17,261 nucleotides of DNA from contig JALUUA010000039.1 in NCBI GenBank assembly GCA_027021605.1, positions 1-17,261 on the forward strand. Direction: 5' to 3'. The notes below the pieces were generated by a model. It was not told the origin of the DNA. It saw nothing but the letters and a program-made list of their open reading frames with translations, and did not search any database. Shown piece after piece: positions 15,638 through 17,261 of the stretch (positions within the stretch are counted from its first letter, which is position 1; every line of letters starts with the position of its first letter). This DNA is from Candidatus Bipolaricaulota bacterium. GTDB taxonomy: Bacteria > Bipolaricaulota > Bipolaricaulia > RBG-16-55-9. Position numbers and translations under genes: made by a program.

Positions 15638-17169
15638 CGCGATCCCTCCTCTCTGAGTTCTTGCCCTTGAGCAAGCGCCAGGGCCGCGCGCAGGGCGTCG
15701 AGCTTGCGCTCCGTCTCCCGGTACTCGTGGGCGGGGAGGGAGTCGGCGACCACGCCCGCGCCCGCTTGTAAGAAGAGCCGCCCCCGGGAGGCGAACAGCG
15801 TGCGAATCGCGATGGCGGTGTCGAGATCCCCCGTAAGCGACAGATACCCCACCACGCCCGCGTAGGGGCCGCGGGGTTCGGGCTCTAAGCGCTCGATCCA
15901 CTCCATCGCCCGCAACTTGGGCGCGCCCGTCACCGTCCCGGCGGGGAACAACGCTGTCAGAGCGTCGAGGGCGTCGTAGCCCTCGCGGAGATCGCCCTCC
16001 ACCCGGGAGACGAGGTGCTGGACGTGGCTGAAGCGCTCGAGGGTTTTGTATTGGGGCACCCGGACGCTCCCGAAGGCGCTCACCCGCCCCACGTCGTTGC
16101 GGGCGAGATCCACGAGCATCGCGTGCTCCGCGCTCTCCTTCTCGTCGGCCAGGAGCTCTTGGGCATAACGGGCCTGCTCCTCGGGGGTGCGCCCCAGGGG
16201 CCGCGTCCCGGCGATGGGGTAGGTGATCACCCTCCGCCCCCGGACGGCGACGAGCATCTCGGGGCTCGAGCCCCAGATCACGCGCTCCTCGGCGCTCCCG
16301 CGGTAGAACTCGAGCGCGTACATGTAGGGCGAGGGGTTGAGCTCCCTCAGACGGCGGTAAAACGCGAGGAGGTCGCCCGCGTAGGGGGCCGCAAGCCGGC
16401 GGGAGAGCACCAGCTGGAAGACCTCCCCGGCCCGGATCGCCCCGAGGGCCTCCCCCACGGCGGCCTCGAAGGCCCCTTGGGGAAGGGACTCCTCCCACGG
16501 GCCCACCCGGAGCTGTTCCCCCAAATCAGAAGGGGGAAGCCCCTTCGCGTTCGCGCGCTCCAGGCACTCCTCGACCTGGGAGAAGCGGTCCTCGCCGAAG
16601 GAGAAGTAGAAGGCCCGCCCGTTGCGGTGATCGAAGACGACGCCGTCGAGGTAGAGCCCCAGCTCCAGGGTGGGGAACGCCTCGTGCTCCCTCAGGGCGA
16701 GGGAGGGCTCCATGTGCCCAGCAAAGTCGTAGGAGAAGTACCCGACGAGCCCCCCGAGGTACTTGGGGTGCCGAACGTCCAGGGGCGGACGGTGCTCGCG
16801 CAAGACCTCGCGCAGCACGGCGAGCACATCCTTCCGTCGACCGCGTTCGAGGACACGCCCGTCTCGATACAGCTTGTCCCCCTTGAGGGTGAAGACGCAC
16901 ACGGGGTCGAAGCCCAGGTAGGAGAACTCCGCCAGGCGCTCCGGGCCGGGAGCGCTCTCGAGCAGGAAGCACGTTCGGCTCTTCCGCCGGAGCGCGGCGT
17001 AGAGCGCAAACGGGTCTCCCAGGGGGATCTCCCGAATCCGGAGCTGAAACCCTCGGGGTCGCCGGGAGGCGCTTACGGGGTTTTCAAGGGACGGGACTGC
17101 AGAAGAAGCCGAAGCCGGGGAGGAGTTAAGCCGGGAGGGAGGTGGGGAAGGCCGACCAAAGCCGATCAC
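15634..17169 (-). CDS. trpE: Anthranilate synthase component I
   Basis: A 511-aa chorismate-using enzyme that forms anthranilate with TrpG. The core begins near residue 43 (IREIPLGDPF). LLES (69-72), the feedback tryptophan site, and NPSPYMY are present. The catalytic part has PIAGTRP (318-324); Ala at the third position marks anthranilate synthase, while aminodeoxychorismate synthase has Lys (PIKGT). EHAMLVDLARND, RFSHVQHLVSRVEG, GTVTGAPK and GAGVVADS complete the site. The start is unclear. The frame opens with GTG at 17169, which has no usable ribosome binding site. The first 40 residues are Pro/Ser-rich and unlike TrpE. A strong site with an ATG lies 25 bases upstream in another frame. 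No better in-frame start exists nearer the core. Confidence 0.93.
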   Translation of the reverse strand: MIGFGRPSPPPSRLNSSPASASSAVPSLENPVSASRRPRGFQLRIREIPLGDPFALYAALRRKSRTCFLLESAPGPERLAEFSYLGFDPVCVFTLKGDKLYRDGRVLERGRRKDVLAVLREVLREHRPPLDVRHPKYLGGLVGYFSYDFAGHMEPSLALREHEAFPTLELGLYLDGVVFDHRNGRAFYFSFGEDRFSQVEECLERANAKGLPPSDLGEQLRVGPWEESLPQGAFEAAVGEALGAIRAGEVFQLVLSRRLAAPYAGDLLAFYRRLRELNPSPYMYALEFYRGSAEERVIWGSSPEMLVAVRGRRVITYPIAGTRPLGRTPEEQARYAQELLADEKESAEHAMLVDLARNDVGRVSAFGSVRVPQYKTLERFSHVQHLVSRVEGDLREGYDALDALTALFPAGTVTGAPKLRAMEWIERLEPEPRGPYAGVVGYLSLTGDLDTAIAIRTLFASRGRLFLQAGAGVVADSLPAHEYRETERKLDALRAALALAQGQELREEGSR

Positions 17170-17194
17170 CCTTTACGCCGTAGTTACTGACCAT
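17126..17194 (-). CDS. Short frame upstream of and overlapping trpE: leader peptide or frameshifted trpE start
   Basis: ATG at 17194 is preceded by GAGGTGAT with five bases between, the best initiation signal in front of trpE. It encodes 22 residues, starting MVSNYGVKGDRLW, with one tryptophan codon (17158-17156), and stops at TAA inside the trpE frame. It could be a Trp leader peptide, although only one Trp is present and I find no terminator after it. It could also be the true start of trpE: CUU-UGG-U at 17161-17155 would allow a +1 slip from CUU to UUU into the trpE frame. A sequencing indel would look the same. Confidence 0.45.
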   Translation of the reverse strand: MVSNYGVKGDRLWSAFPTSLPA

Positions 17195-17235
17195 TTGCGA
17201 TCACCTCGCTTTCGATTTGTGCGGCTGTGGGCGGG

Positions 17236-17241
17236 ATTCTA
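17236..17241 (-). promoter_or_regulatory. Candidate -10 element of the trp operon
   Basis: TAGAAT on the minus strand, 5 of 6 to consensus, about 42 bases before the ATG at 17194. A -35 would fall at the edge of the window and mostly outside it, so the promoter cannot be checked. Confidence 0.35.
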
Positions 17242-17261
17242 GCCGAGATCGCAGGAGAAGT

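Noticed and set aside
17040..17125. Rho-independent attenuator after the short frame before trpE
   Set aside because: Only short GC stems (for example around the GGCTTCGG segment) and no U run; the region is also coding for the trpE frame.

Overview
The window is high-GC bacterial chromosome (mostly GC-rich codons and strong GGAGG-type ribosome binding sites) carrying housekeeping and stress genes. There is no phage, insertion sequence, CRISPR array, tRNA or rRNA. The mixture of an HrcA/CIRCE heat-shock site, an exported subtilisin-like lipoprotein with a calcium loop, an SPW-repeat membrane protein and very GC-rich genes suggests a deep-branching, possibly thermophilic bacterium. That placement is an inference; no marker gene in the window fixes the phylum.

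Layout. 1-489 (+): C-terminal end of a ThrA/MetL/Hom6-type homoserine dehydrogenase. 597-2845 (+): an OmpR-type response regulator and its sensor kinase, overlapping by ATGA. 2842-4239 (-): an MgtE magnesium transporter whose stop codon overlaps that of the kinase in a CTAG. 4380-5697 (+): a YebC/TACO1 protein, then a small exported protein of unknown function. 5713-5773: hairpins between convergent genes. 5800-7191 (-): a subtilisin-family lipoprotein. 7192-7422: a divergent control region with a perfect 14-bp palindrome. 7423-8573 (+): an SPW-repeat membrane protein and a TetR repressor. 8570-11171 (+): a CIRCE-controlled Hsp100 ATPase combining ClpB-like and ClpC-like traits. 11172-12726 (+): class II fumarase behind a leader with repeats. 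12789-13121 (+): a 73-aa helical protein followed by a 32-aa stub of an HNH nuclease. 17194-13106 (-): a compact trpE-trpG-trpD-trpC operon.

How the genes fit together. The trp genes are tightly coupled (ATGA, GTGA and a 22-nt gap) and convert chorismate to indole-3-glycerol phosphate, except that trpF, trpB and trpA are not here. The Hsp100 gene is under heat-shock control. The TetR gene and the palindrome at the SPW/protease promoters probably form one envelope-related regulatory unit. The two-component system has a methionine-rich sensor that may respond to a soft metal.

Most worth a second look: (1) the start of trpE, where the only good ribosome binding site and ATG open a different frame that reaches a CUU-UGG-U sequence resembling the prfB +1 frameshift site, with a tryptophan codon in place of the stop; (2) a TrpC lacking the usual active-site Glu of the ESGI motif; (3) an Hsp100 protein with a ClpB-like front half but a short middle domain and a ClpP-docking IGF loop; (4) near-matching acidic repeat tails on two unrelated proteins; (5) a repeat-containing fumarase leader.
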